64,000 nucleotides of DNA from assembly GCA_018268935.1 (NCBI GenBank), contig JAFDVS010000123.1, forward strand, positions 1 through 64,000, in the 5' to 3' direction. Both the position numbers and the translations under genes were made by a program. How positions within the stretch are numbered: the stretch's first letter is position 1; each line of letters starts with the position of its first letter. Shown here piece after piece: positions 26,795-36,500 of this stretch. This DNA comes from Acidobacteriota bacterium (lineage in GTDB: Bacteria > Acidobacteriota > Terriglobia > Bryobacterales > Bryobacteraceae). The notes beneath the pieces were generated by a model, which worked only from the letters and a program-made list of their open reading frames with translations, was not told the DNA's origin and made no database searches.

Positions 26795-28335
26795 TGCGTG
26801 TCGATCGGCAGGTTCGCCGCTTTCCACGCGTTCCAGCCGCCAATCAACGCCCGCGCATTGGGCCACCCGGCTTTTCTCAATTCCTGCGCCACACGGGCGC
26901 TGGTAGCTTCGTTCGGTCAAGCACAAATCACCGCCAGAATCGCATCCCGCGCCAGTTGCGTCTCATTGGCCGCAGTCACCGGACGGTCCGGATGCACCCG
27001 GATCGACCCTGGAATGGTGATCTTCGGATCATAGGTCCGCTCGGAGCGCGAGTCGATGATGTAGTGCTGCGTGCCCTCCTCCGCCAGCGCCCGCACTTCG
27101 TCAATCGTGATCGTCTGCGGGCTCTGCGTCTGCGCTTCCCCCGGCGCCTTGGGCTCACCCTTCAGCAACAGCGGAGAAAGCCCGTGAATCACCACCGAAA
27201 ACAGCACGATCAAACAACAGATGGTCAGCAGCGGCTCACTGCCGCGGATGCCCGCAAACACCGGCAACAGAATCAGCAGCAGTGACGAAAGCCCCTTCGG
27301 CCCGAACCAGCCGATCTGCAGCCGCTCCCGCCAGCCCAGATGCGCCGGCGTCAAGGCAGGCACGAACGCCGCCGGCCGGATCAGAAACACCATCGCCGTG
27401 AACAGCAACGTCGCCGGAGTGATGGCCGCCAATCCCGTCCAGATGATCGACGTGCCGAACAACACAAAGGTGAACATCAGCGCCATCTCCGCGGTTGTTT
27501 CGCCGTACTCCAGAAAGCAGTCGCACAGCTCCACATCGATTGCCGAGATGGCGATCCCCGCGGCAAACGCCGCCAGAAATCCGCTGCCGTGAATGGACTC
27601 CGCGGCGGCGAAAGCAGCGAACGCCACGCCCAGCGAGTAGATGGATTCATAATCCCGCCGCACGCCGATACGCCGCCGCACAAACTCCAGCAGTCCGATC
27701 GCAGCAAGCGCCGTCAGCACGCCCGCCGCCGGGCTCAGCACCAGAATCTTCACCAGCAACTTCGACCATCCCGCGCCGTCCAATCCGCCCTGCGAGAGCA
27801 CCGTCATTGCCACCAGCACAATCGGCAGCAGCACCGCGTCATTCATCCCGCTTTCGAGCCGCAATGCCTGTTTCACCCGCGCCGAAAGCTGCGGCCGTTT
27901 CAGCACGCCGCGCAGCAGCACCGGATCATTCGAAGCCAGCGAGGAAGCGAGAATCAGCGCCATCGGTACGGTGAGCCCCAGCATCCAGTAGGCCGCCCCC
28001 GCCGTGAGCCCGGCCGATAGCAGCGTGCCCGGGCCGATCACCAGAATCGCCAACAGCTTGTGTGTGCGCACTTCCGTCAGGTTCAGCGACACCGCGTCCG
28101 TGAACAGCACCAGCACCAGGCTCAACGTCGACACTACGCGCAGAATCGGCGATTGAATCCCGGCGTCCAGCAGCCCCAGCCCTGCCGGACCGATCGCCGC
28201 GCCCAGCGCCAGAAAAATCGCCACCTGCGGCAGGCCGGTGCGCTCCACCAGCCCTGAGAGCAGCGCCGAAACCATGATCACCGCGCCAATCAGCGCCAGC
28301 GTGAAAAGAAAAAGATCAGTATTGAAGGTTTCCAT
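26791..28335 (-). CDS. Cation:proton antiporter fused to a rhodanese domain, with an in-frame TGA in the active-site loop (candidate selenoprotein)
   Basis: The frame from 28335 runs 472 codons to TGA (26917-26919) and continues open to TAG at 26791-26793, giving 514 residues. Residues ~1-400 form a CPA-type Na+/H+ antiporter with about 12 membrane segments (LALGAAIGPAGLGLL, LESGMNDAVLLPIVLV, WFGPKGLSSLLLILLP). Residues ~405-514 form a rhodanese domain (YIIDSRSERTYDPKITIPGS). The domain is only complete if TGA is read: V-I-C-A-[TGA]-P-N-E-A-T-S-A-R, then GGWNAWKAANLPIDTH. In related fusions this loop is C-x-C-P-N-E-A, so TGA replaces the second Cys. A hairpin suits a bacterial SECIS (see separate entry). 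The alternative is a nonsense mutation or sequencing error. Confidence 0.72.
26888..26902 (-). promoter_or_regulatory. Candidate SECIS-like hairpin after the in-frame TGA
   Basis: On the minus strand GCGCC-CGTGT-GGCGC starts 17 bases after the TGA: a perfect 5-bp stem with a 5-base loop whose second base is G. The stem can extend by two more C-G pairs past one A-A mismatch. Bacterial SECIS elements are short stem-loops close behind the UGA with a G early in the apical loop, so place and shape fit. The region is GC-rich, so a chance hairpin is possible. Confidence 0.4.
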
Positions 28336-28341
28336 GGGCGG

Positions 28342-29292
28342 TTACCGGATCGGCCGCGGAACAAATGCAGGCGCATCCAGCCGGGGCCCGCGATAAGCCT
28401 TCACCTCCGCGAAGCGCTGGTGCGCTTCCCAATCCCGGCGTGCCGCCTCCAGTTCCGCATTGCTGCGCGCCACAAAGTTCCACCACATCAGCACCGGCTC
28501 CTCCAGCGGCGTCCCTCCAATCAGCAGGCAGCGCGCTCCGTCCACCGAGCCTAGCGCCATCGACCTGCGGTGCTGCCCCAGGTAATACAGCGTATCCGGA
28601 ACCAGCCGCTGCTCCGCCAGTGAAGCCTCGCCATCGAGAATCAGTAATGCGTGCTCGAACGCGGCATCGAGCGGCAGTTCCAGCGCCGCGCCGCGATGGA
28701 TGGTCAACTCCGCCGCAATCAAAGGTGAGAAATGGTTCGTCGCCGCGCGCCCGCCCATAATCGTGCGCACCAACCCGCCCCGTTCCTCCACCACCGGCAG
28801 CTCCCGGTAGTGATGAAATGCAGGCTGCCCGTTGCGAGCGGCATCCGGCAGCGCCACCCATAACTGCACTCCATTCAGCTTCCCCGAGTTCGATTGCGGC
28901 GTCTCCTCGGTGTGCGCGATGCCGCTGCCCGCGGTCATCAAACTCAATTCGCCCGGCCGCACCAGCGCCTCTGACCCGATGCTGTCGTGGTGAATAATTT
29001 CCCCCTCCAGCAGCCACGACACCGTTTGCAGCCCGATATGCGGATGCGGCGCCACATCCATCGGTTTCTCGCCGGCAAACGACAGCGGGCCGTAGCGATC
29101 GAGAAAGCACCACGGGCCCACCAGCCGCCGTTCGCGCAATGGCAGCGCGCGCCGGATCGGCAGCGCCCCTAGCGACGAGACACGCGCCGCCAACGCCTGT
29201 ACGACCGGCGCCGGAGCCAGTGACGCTGCGCACTCTTCCGCTTCCGGCGATGGATGAAGATTGCTCAAAAGACCTCCAGTAACAGCGGACAT
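28342..29292 (-). CDS. Pirin-family bicupin
   Basis: About 316 residues from the ATG at 29292 (MSAVTGGLLSN); an earlier in-frame start at 29463 would overlap the control region of the receptor gene. The pirin metal motif is present: DVAPHPHIGLQTVSWLLEGE with a second His in IIHHDS, and the second cupin has AGSGIAHTEET. Pirins bind Fe or Zn; some oxidise flavonols and others are redox-sensing partners. It is divergent from the siderophore-receptor operon, which fits a link to iron or redox state, though this is inference. Confidence 0.82.
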   Translation of the reverse strand: MSAVTGGLLSNLHPSPEAEECAASLAPAPVVQALAARVSSLGALPIRRALPLRERRLVGPWCFLDRYGPLSFAGEKPMDVAPHPHIGLQTVSWLLEGEIIHHDSIGSEALVRPGELSLMTAGSGIAHTEETPQSNSGKLNGVQLWVALPDAARNGQPAFHHYRELPVVEERGGLVRTIMGGRAATNHFSPLIAAELTIHRGAALELPLDAAFEHALLILDGEASLAEQRLVPDTLYYLGQHRRSMALGSVDGARCLLIGGTPLEEPVLMWWNFVARSNAELEAARRDWEAHQRFAEVKAYRGPRLDAPAFVPRPIR

Positions 29293-29305
29293 GGCGAGAA
29301 TGTTG

Positions 29306-29332
29306 TTGACATCCAGTTGCAGGTAGGATAAT
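29306..29332 (+). promoter_or_regulatory. Putative promoter of the siderophore-receptor operon
   Basis: TTGACA (29306-29311) and GATAAT (29327-29332) are good boxes but only 15 bases apart, slightly short for sigma-70. They point toward the receptor gene at 29481 and would give a leader of about 140 bases. Confidence 0.4.
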
Positions 29333-29345
29333 CTGCGAACTATAT

Positions 29346-29395
29346 CGGACTGAATCAGTCCGGGCGCCGCACTCTTGGCCGAGACCGCGCCCGGA
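29346..29395 (+). promoter_or_regulatory. Palindrome and competing hairpin in the receptor leader
   Basis: CGGACTG-AAT-CAGTCCG (29346-29362) is a perfect 7+7 inverted repeat about 14 bases after the -10. Its right arm overlaps TCCGGGCGC (29359-29367), which pairs perfectly with GCGCCCGGA (29387-29395). The two structures cannot form together in RNA. The first could instead be a repressor operator at the transcription start. Confidence 0.4.
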
Positions 29396-29480
29396 ACTGC
29401 GAATCGACAACCAGGGGCTGGCGATCTCCTCAGATTGTAGGCGTCGCCATGCCTTCTTTTCAAGTGAAGGAGACATAGGC

Positions 29481-31697
29481 ATGACAGCTATTCCCAAATA
29501 TCAGTGGAAACGCAGAAAGCGCCTCCCGAAGGCGATGACACCGCGGCAAAGCGGATGGCGCAAGGATGCCGCGCGGTGGCTCGCGGCCGGCACTCTCGCC
29601 GCTTCCCTCGCCGCGCAGCAGCAGGATCCGAAGACGCAATCCGAGTCTGCAAGCGAATTGCAGAAGAAAGGCATCTCCGGCCCGCACACCGTGCTGGAAG
29701 TGAAGGACAAGGTCACGCCGCTTTCCTCGGCCAAGTACACTGAGCCGCTGCGCAACACTCCGCAGACCATCATGATCATCCCCAAGCAGGTGATCGAAGA
29801 GCAAGGCGCAACCACGCTCCGCGACGTGCTCCGCAACGTGCCCGGCTTGACCGTGGCCGCGGGCGAAGGCGGCGCCCCCGCCGGTGACAACCTCACCTTG
29901 CGCGGCTTCAGCGCCCGCAACGACATCTTCATCGATGGCGTTCGCGATCTCGGTCCCCAGGCCCGCGACCCCTTCAACATGGAGCAGGTGGAAGTGACCA
30001 AGGGGCCATCCTCGGCCTTCAACGGCCGCGGCTCCACCGGAGGCAGCATCAACCTTGTGAGCAAAGCCCCATCGTTGAGCCCGGCCTTCGGCGGCACCGT
30101 GCAATTCGGCACGGACCGTACCCGCCGCTTTGCCGGCGACATGAACGTGCCCCTGGGCCGCATCGGACTCGGCGAGCGCACCGCCTTCCGCATGAACATG
30201 CTCTCGCATCATGCCGGAGTCGCCGGCCGTGATGAGGTGTACAACAGCCGCTGGGGCCTCGCGCCATCGCTCGCCCTCGGCCTCGGCCGCCCCACGCGGC
30301 TCACGCTCAGCTACTTTACCCTGCAGCAGGACAACCTCCCCGATTACGGCATCCCCTGGGTCACCGCCACTCACAACGTTCTCAGCGCCTATCGCGATCA
30401 GCCCGCGCCCGTGCCCCGCGATTCCTACTACGGCCTGCGCTCCCGCGATATCGAAAAGATGGGCTCGCACACCGCCACCGTGAAACTGGAACATGACTTC
30501 AGCGATTCCCTCCAATTCCGCAATCAACTCCGCTTCGGCCATTCCACTCGCGATTCCATCACCACCGCGCCGCGCTTTGCCGGCAACGACAGTCTCGTCA
30601 TCAATCGCAACGGCCCGTCGTGGATCACCAACGACAACATCTGGGACAACCAGGCCGATCTGCGCGCACGCTTCCGCACCGGGCGCCTGGAACACTCCTT
30701 GGTAACAGGGCTCAGCCTCACGCGGGAAACCAACATCAGGGAAACACGAACAGTGGCCGGTGCGCCCACCACCACCCTCTTCTCTCCCGATCCGCATCAA
30801 CCCTTCACCGGCACTATCACCATGACGCCCAACACGGGCGACGTCACCGGCAACTCGCAGGCAGGCTATCTCTTCGATACCGTGAAGCTCGGCCGGCGAT
30901 GGGAAGCCTCCGGCGGCCTTCGCTTTGAGCGTTTCGCCGTCGATGGAGTCAACACCACGCTGCTGCCCGTGAAGCGCACCGACACGATGAACAGCCTCCG
31001 CGGCGCGCTCATCTACAAGCCGGCGCAAAGCGGCAGCCTCTACGTCTCCTACGGCACGTCGCTCAATCCATCGCTCGAAGGGTTGAACTACCAGCCCGCC
31101 AATACCTCCATCGAGCCCGAGAAAACCTACACCGTCGAAGCGGGCAGCAAGTGGGAAGTGTCGCAGGCGCGGCTGCTGCTGGCCGCGGCCGTGTTCCGCA
31201 TCGACAAGCAGAATGCACGCACCCCCGGCGTGCTGCCGGACGATCCGCCGCAGGTGCTGGCCGGAACGCAGCGCGCCAACGGCTTCGAACTTTCGGCCAC
31301 CGGCAACATCACCAGCAAGCTGCGCCTGTTTGCGGCCTACACCTACATCGACGGCAAGATCATCAAATCGAACACGCCCGCCGAAGTGGGCATGTATTTC
31401 CAGAACACGCCGAAGAATTCGTTCAGCATCTGGACCAGCTACACCGTGAAGCGCCTCAGCCTCGGCGTGGGGCCGCGCTTCGTCGACAAGCGTTACGGCA
31501 ACAACAGCAACACGCGTTCCGTGCCCCATTACTGGACGCTCGATGCCCTTGCCTCCTTCCCGGTCAGCAGCAAAGTCGATCTGAGGCTCAATCTCTACAA
31601 CCTGAATAACGCCTACTACTTTGACCGGCTGGGTGGCGGACACTTGATCCCCGGCGCCGCGCGCAGCGCCAGCATCGCCATGGGGTTCCGGTTCTAG
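29481..31697 (+). CDS. TonB-dependent siderophore receptor, Fiu/catecholate type
   Basis: 738 residues, ATG at 29481 with GGAG about 10 bases upstream. A long N-terminus with a hydrophobic export segment (WLAAGTLAASLAAQ) precedes the plug (PLRNTPQTIMIIPKQVIEEQ, TLRDVLRNVPGLTVAAGEGG, NLTLRGFSARNDIFIDGVRD, NMEQVEVTKGPSSAFNGRG) and a 22-strand-type barrel ending SIAMGFRF. Plug signatures and the following PiuC-like gene match the Fiu/PiuA group that takes up ferric catechols. It is the first gene of a three-gene operon with spacings of 9 and 6 bases. Confidence 0.9.
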   Translation: MTAIPKYQWKRRKRLPKAMTPRQSGWRKDAARWLAAGTLAASLAAQQQDPKTQSESASELQKKGISGPHTVLEVKDKVTPLSSAKYTEPLRNTPQTIMIIPKQVIEEQGATTLRDVLRNVPGLTVAAGEGGAPAGDNLTLRGFSARNDIFIDGVRDLGPQARDPFNMEQVEVTKGPSSAFNGRGSTGGSINLVSKAPSLSPAFGGTVQFGTDRTRRFAGDMNVPLGRIGLGERTAFRMNMLSHHAGVAGRDEVYNSRWGLAPSLALGLGRPTRLTLSYFTLQQDNLPDYGIPWVTATHNVLSAYRDQPAPVPRDSYYGLRSRDIEKMGSHTATVKLEHDFSDSLQFRNQLRFGHSTRDSITTAPRFAGNDSLVINRNGPSWITNDNIWDNQADLRARFRTGRLEHSLVTGLSLTRETNIRETRTVAGAPTTTLFSPDPHQPFTGTITMTPNTGDVTGNSQAGYLFDTVKLGRRWEASGGLRFERFAVDGVNTTLLPVKRTDTMNSLRGALIYKPAQSGSLYVSYGTSLNPSLEGLNYQPANTSIEPEKTYTVEAGSKWEVSQARLLLAAAVFRIDKQNARTPGVLPDDPPQVLAGTQRANGFELSATGNITSKLRLFAAYTYIDGKIIKSNTPAEVGMYFQNTPKNSFSIWTSYTVKRLSLGVGPRFVDKRYGNNSNTRSVPHYWTLDALASFPVSSKVDLRLNLYNLNNAYYFDRLGGGHLIPGAARSASIAMGFRF

Positions 31698-31706
31698 GAG
31701 GAAGCC

Positions 31707-32387
31707 ATGCTCTTACACATCCCCGATGTATTGACGCAGGAAGAGGTCGCCCACTGCCGCCGCACGCTCGATAACGCCGCCTGGATCGATGGCAAAGTGA
31801 CCGCCGGTTACCAATCCGCGAAAACGAAGGACAACCAGCAACTCGACGAATCCGATCCCGCTGCCCAGGAAATGGGCAGCCTCATTCTCAACGCCCTCGA
31901 GAGGAACGCCACCTTCCTCTCCGCGGCTCTCCCCCACAAAGTGTTTCCCCCGCTTTTCAATCGCTATGAAGGCGGGCAGAACTTCGGCACTCATGTGGAC
32001 AACGCCATCCGCCAGGTGAAGGGGACGCCCCACCGCGTGCGGACCGATCTTTCCGCAACCCTCTTCTTCACGGGCCCCGACGAGTACGAAGGCGGCGAAC
32101 TCGTCGTAGAAGACACCTACGGCGTGCATAGCGTGAAACTGCCGCCCGGCCATCTGGTGCTCTATCCCGGCACCAGCCTGCATCATGTCCGCCCCGTCAC
32201 CCAAGGGGCGCGCGTCTGTTCCTTCTTCTGGATCCAAAGCATGGTGCGCGAGGATTTCGCCCGCACACTGCTCTTCGACTTCGATATGGGAGTGCAACGA
32301 ATCACCATGGATGTCCCCGATCATCCCTCGCTGGTGCAACTCACTGGCGTCTATCACAATCTGCTGCGCCGCTGGGCGGAGGTATAG
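31707..32387 (+). CDS. PKHD-type Fe(II)/2-oxoglutarate hydroxylase (PiuC/YbiX family)
   Basis: 226 residues, the usual PiuC length. The iron triad is H96-x-D98 (FGTHVD) and H159 or H160 (TSLHHVRPVT), with R169 as the 2-oxoglutarate anchor. KTKDNQQLDE near the N-terminus and FDFDMGVQRIT near the C-terminus are family blocks. PiuC genes commonly sit beside ferric-siderophore receptors, as here; their substrate is not established. GGAGG lies before the start. Confidence 0.9.
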   Translation: MLLHIPDVLTQEEVAHCRRTLDNAAWIDGKVTAGYQSAKTKDNQQLDESDPAAQEMGSLILNALERNATFLSAALPHKVFPPLFNRYEGGQNFGTHVDNAIRQVKGTPHRVRTDLSATLFFTGPDEYEGGELVVEDTYGVHSVKLPPGHLVLYPGTSLHHVRPVTQGARVCSFFWIQSMVREDFARTLLFDFDMGVQRITMDVPDHPSLVQLTGVYHNLLRRWAEV

Positions 32388-32393
32388 AGGCGC

Positions 32394-33536
32394 ATGCGAA
32401 AGATACTGTTCTGGGTTCACCTCATCACCGGACTCACCACCGGAGCCGTCGTGTTCCTCATGTCCCTCACCGGAGTGGCGCTCACCTACGAGCGCCAGAT
32501 CCTGGCCGCCGGCGCTCCCCGCATCCACGCAGATAGCGGCGTGGTTCCGCACGGCATGGAAGCATTAGTCGAAAAACACAGGCAGCGCCACGGCGCGCTG
32601 CCCACTGCCATTCTCAAGCGCGCCGATGCCAGCGCGCCCGTGGAGTTCCAGATGGGCCGCGAAGGAACCGCCTACCTCAATCCCTACACCGGCGAAGAGG
32701 CCGGTGCGGGGCCCGTCGGCGCACGCCGCTTCTTCCGCCTCATGACCGACTGGCACCGCTGGCTCGGACAGGACGGCGCAGGCCGCGAAACCGCCCGCGC
32801 CATCACCGGAGCCTGCAACCTCGCCTTCCTCTTTCTGGTATTGAGTGGCATCTACCTGTGGCTGCCGCGCTTCTACACGTGGCAACATTTCCGCGCCATT
32901 CTGTTTTTTCGGAGCAGCCTTGCCGCCAAAGCCCGCGAGTTCAACTGGCACAACGTCTTCGGCATCTGGATGGCGCTTCCGCTCGCGGTCGTCGTTGCCA
33001 CCGGGGCAGTGATGTCCTACACCTGGGCCAACGATCTGTTGTTCCGCATCGCCGATGGCAAGCCGCCCTCCGCGGGTGTTCCAAAGAAGAAGGGCGGAGG
33101 CCCTCCGCAGCGCTTCCCTGCCCCGCCCGCCAATCTGCAATTGACCGGCCTCGACGAATTCTGGACGCGCGTGGAACAATCCCACACCGGCTGGGCCAGC
33201 ATCAGCTTTCGTCTTCCTGCCTCCCCGCGCGCGCCCTGGCAATTCACCGTCGACAAAGGCAACGGAGCGCGCCCCGATCTGCGCACCACGCTCACCTTCG
33301 ACGCATCCACGAAGCAACTCCTGCGCCACGAAGAGTTCGCCGATCAGGATGCAGGCCGCCGCGCCCGCACCTGGGTCCGCTGGCTCCACACCGGAGAAGC
33401 AGGAGGCATCGCCGGGCAAACACTAGCAGGCGCCGCATCGCTCGCCGGCGTGATGCTCGTCTACACAGGGGTGGCGCTCTCGCTGCGCCGCTATGCCGCC
33501 TGGCGCTCCCGGCAAGCAACACTCGTCAGTAGGTAG
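32394..33536 (+). CDS. PepSY-associated membrane protein (iron-uptake associated)
   Basis: 380 residues with four transmembrane segments (~8-30, ~140-160, ~188-208, ~345-365) in the PepSY_TM layout. LMTDWHRWLG, the segment GIYLWLPRFYTW, and FNWHNVFGIWMALPLAVVVATG are typical of the family, with membrane-near histidines. Such proteins lie beside siderophore receptors and are thought to act in periplasmic reduction or handling of ferric siderophores; some are reductases. The gene ends by overlapping the convergent Oar-type receptor by 11 bases. Confidence 0.85.
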   Translation: MRKILFWVHLITGLTTGAVVFLMSLTGVALTYERQILAAGAPRIHADSGVVPHGMEALVEKHRQRHGALPTAILKRADASAPVEFQMGREGTAYLNPYTGEEAGAGPVGARRFFRLMTDWHRWLGQDGAGRETARAITGACNLAFLFLVLSGIYLWLPRFYTWQHFRAILFFRSSLAAKAREFNWHNVFGIWMALPLAVVVATGAVMSYTWANDLLFRIADGKPPSAGVPKKKGGGPPQRFPAPPANLQLTGLDEFWTRVEQSHTGWASISFRLPASPRAPWQFTVDKGNGARPDLRTTLTFDASTKQLLRHEEFADQDAGRRARTWVRWLHTGEAGGIAGQTLAGAASLAGVMLVYTGVALSLRRYAAWRSRQATLVSR

Positions 33537-36500
33537 CTCGCAATCCCATCTGCACCTGCCGGCCCGGCCGTGCCGCGTTGACAATCCCGAATCCCGCGCC
33601 TTGAAACTGATGTGCCGGATTGTTGAAATTCGGATGGTTCGGCAGATTGAAAAATTCGCCGCGGAACTGAACCTGTTTCTTTTCCCCCAGCCGGAAGCTG
33701 CGGATGAGCGACGTGTTCCAATTAATGCGCCCATCGGCGCGCACCAGCCCGATCCCCTGATTGCCGAATTGATACAGGGCAGGCTGCGCGAAGGCGAGCG
33801 TATCGAACCAGCGCTCCACCCGGCGCTCACTCACCGGCAGGTTCGGATCGCGCAGCACATCGGCGCGCTGCGCTCCCGCTGAGTTCGCGTTTGAGCTGTT
33901 CGTCTGCGTCTGCACCGTGATGGGAGCCCCGGTTTGCAGCGTCACGATCGTGCCAATCGACCATCCGCCCGCGGCATACCGCAGCGGATGCTGCCGCCAG
34001 TAACGGCGCTTCGCACCAAACGGCAGTTGGTACACAGAGCTGAACGTCATCCGGTGCCGGATGTCGTTCTCCGAAGGACCCCAGTCCATCCGCCGGTTGT
34101 AGAAATTCGAGTACGCCGCGCCTTCATCGCCGAGCGTGGCCCCGCCGCCGCTCGTGTTATCCAGAAACTTCGCCCATGTATACGTGGACAGCAGATTCAG
34201 CCCGTGCGAGAAGCGCTTCTCCATCTTCAGCGTCCCCGCATGGTAACTGGACACACCGAGGCTCGGCGCAAGCACCGACACGTTGCTGAACTGCGGAAAC
34301 GGCCGGTATTGGCGCCCCGTGCGGCCCGGCCCCAGTATCCATGGCGGAATCTGGTTCAGCGAAAGATTATCTCCACCCAGCTTGCGCGAAAGATTCCCGA
34401 GATATCCCACTTCCATCAGAATGGAGCCCGCGAATTCATGCTGCACCCGCATGTTGAATTGCTGCGAATACCCGATGCGGCGGTTGGTCTCAAAGAACGT
34501 CACCGCCTGATTGGGCGCCACCGAAACAGGCACCGCGCCGAACGAATCGCTCAGCACCGGCGTCTCCAGCGGACGCAACGGCAATCCGCCGCCCATCGTA
34601 TACGGAATGCCGATCGTGTTATCCAGCAGCACCAGCGTCGATGAGCGCTCAAACCCGAGCGTCGCCGTGTTCGCTTCCGCGCGGTCAAACGGATGCGCGT
34701 AGAACACGCCGAATCCGCCGCGCAGCACCGTCCGCGAGCGCCGCAGCGGCTTCCACGCAAATCCGAACCGCGGCCCAAAATTGTTGTAATCCCCATCGAA
34801 CGGCGTCGACCGGTATCCATCCACGCCAAGAAACTTCACCACGCCCGGCGTCCCCGATACCGGATTCACCGTCGTCGTGTCGAACGCATTCATCCGCAGG
34901 TTGGCATCGCGCAACGGCGTATCCGTTTCCCACCGAAGCCCGATGTTCAGCGTCAGCCCTTCCCGCACATTCCAATCGTCCTGGAAAAATCCCGCGATAT
35001 ACCAACTGCTGCGCTCCACCACCGGCGTCTCGCGCTGCGCCAGATTCGTCGGCACGCCCAGCAGCATCGTCAACAGTCCGCTGCCCGTGTTCGCATTGCC
35101 AGGCAACCCCGAATAACCGCGGCTGAACGCAAAGTCCCCCGAAATCGAAGGCCGGAACAATTCCCGGTTTAACGAAGGCCGGAATTCACCGCCGAACTTG
35201 AACGTGTGCCGGTTGCGAATCCACGAAGCATTGCTCACCACCTGATGCTGGCGAATCGGAAACTGCCGCCGCTCCTGCGTACCCGAACCGAGCGCCGCAA
35301 ACCCCGCCGCGCCGAATTGCGGAAACGCATCGTCCGGCAATCCCTTCAGCCCCAGCTTGCTCGGCCATCCACCGCCCAATCCCCGCGCATAAGCGTGATT
35401 GATGCGATCCCCGAACGTATACCGAAGTTCGTGCAGCAGGGCCGGACTGAAGATCCGCGTCCACGTCCCGTACCAGAACTGCTGATGCCGGTCTGCGTCA
35501 TTCGCCGGATCGGCCGCCCGCACAGGGAACACGCTATTCCCGCGGGTGTTGTCGCTGTTATACAGATAGCGCGCCGTGATCTTGTTGTAACTCGTCAGAT
35601 TGTGGTCGATCTTCACGATGTAGTTGTCCCGTGTCAGCGACGTCACATCGTTCGCCCGGAAATTGTTCGCCCCCGCCAGATCGTCCGGCGCGCGGTTCGC
35701 CACCGGATAGAAGGGCAGCAGTTGCAGCGCCACCGGATCCATCCGCGCCTGCGGCAGAATGTTGCCCGGGAACGGATCGCGCACCACGTTGCCCGCTTCC
35801 GTCCGCCCTGTCGCCGGATCGTACATCGCCACCAGAACATTGCGGCCATTAAATGTTTGCGAGAAATTCCCCGCCTTCTGCAACTCGGTGGGCACGGTCA
35901 GCGTCCGTATCGACCCGTCCCGCCGCCGCGAGCCTTCATACGACACGAAAAAGAACGTGCGGTCCCGCCGTAGAGGCCCGCCCACGGTTCCGCCAAACAC
36001 GTTGTATCGCAGGGCCGGTTTCTGCCGCTCCCCATTGACAATCGGCGAGAAGAAATTCGGCGCATCCAGCTTCTGGTTGCGCATGTACTCAAACAGGCTC
36101 CCCTTGATCTGATTGGTGCCCGATTTCGTGTTCGCAATGATCACCCCGCTCGCCGAGCCGCCATATTCCGCCGAAAAACCATTCGAGAGAATCTTCACTT
36201 CCTGCAGCGATTCCACCGGCGGATCCGTGTCGATCTGCCCCACGCCCACCCGCATGTTCTGTGCCCCGCCCCCGTCGATGAACATCATCTGGCTCTGCGT
36301 GCGTCCCCCGGCCAGGCTGAAGTTCGGCTTCCCGCCATTGTCGTAATCGACGAATACAGCGCCCCCGGTGAGCTCAATCAGATTCATCGCCCGCCGGTCG
36401 CCGAGCGGCATGTCCTCGATGGTCTGCGATTCAATCAACTGGCTGGCATCGGACGTGCGCGTCTCGAGCAGCGCCGTCTGCCCCGTCACCGTCACCGATT

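Noticed and set aside
26794..26919. Rhodanese end as a separate small gene
   Set aside because: No start codon with a ribosome-binding site is found after the TGA, and the piece alone is only a third of a domain.
29460..31643. 727-residue minus-strand open frame opposite the siderophore receptor
   Set aside because: A GC-rich antisense shadow of the receptor; no domain and repetitive Gly/Ala/Glu composition.
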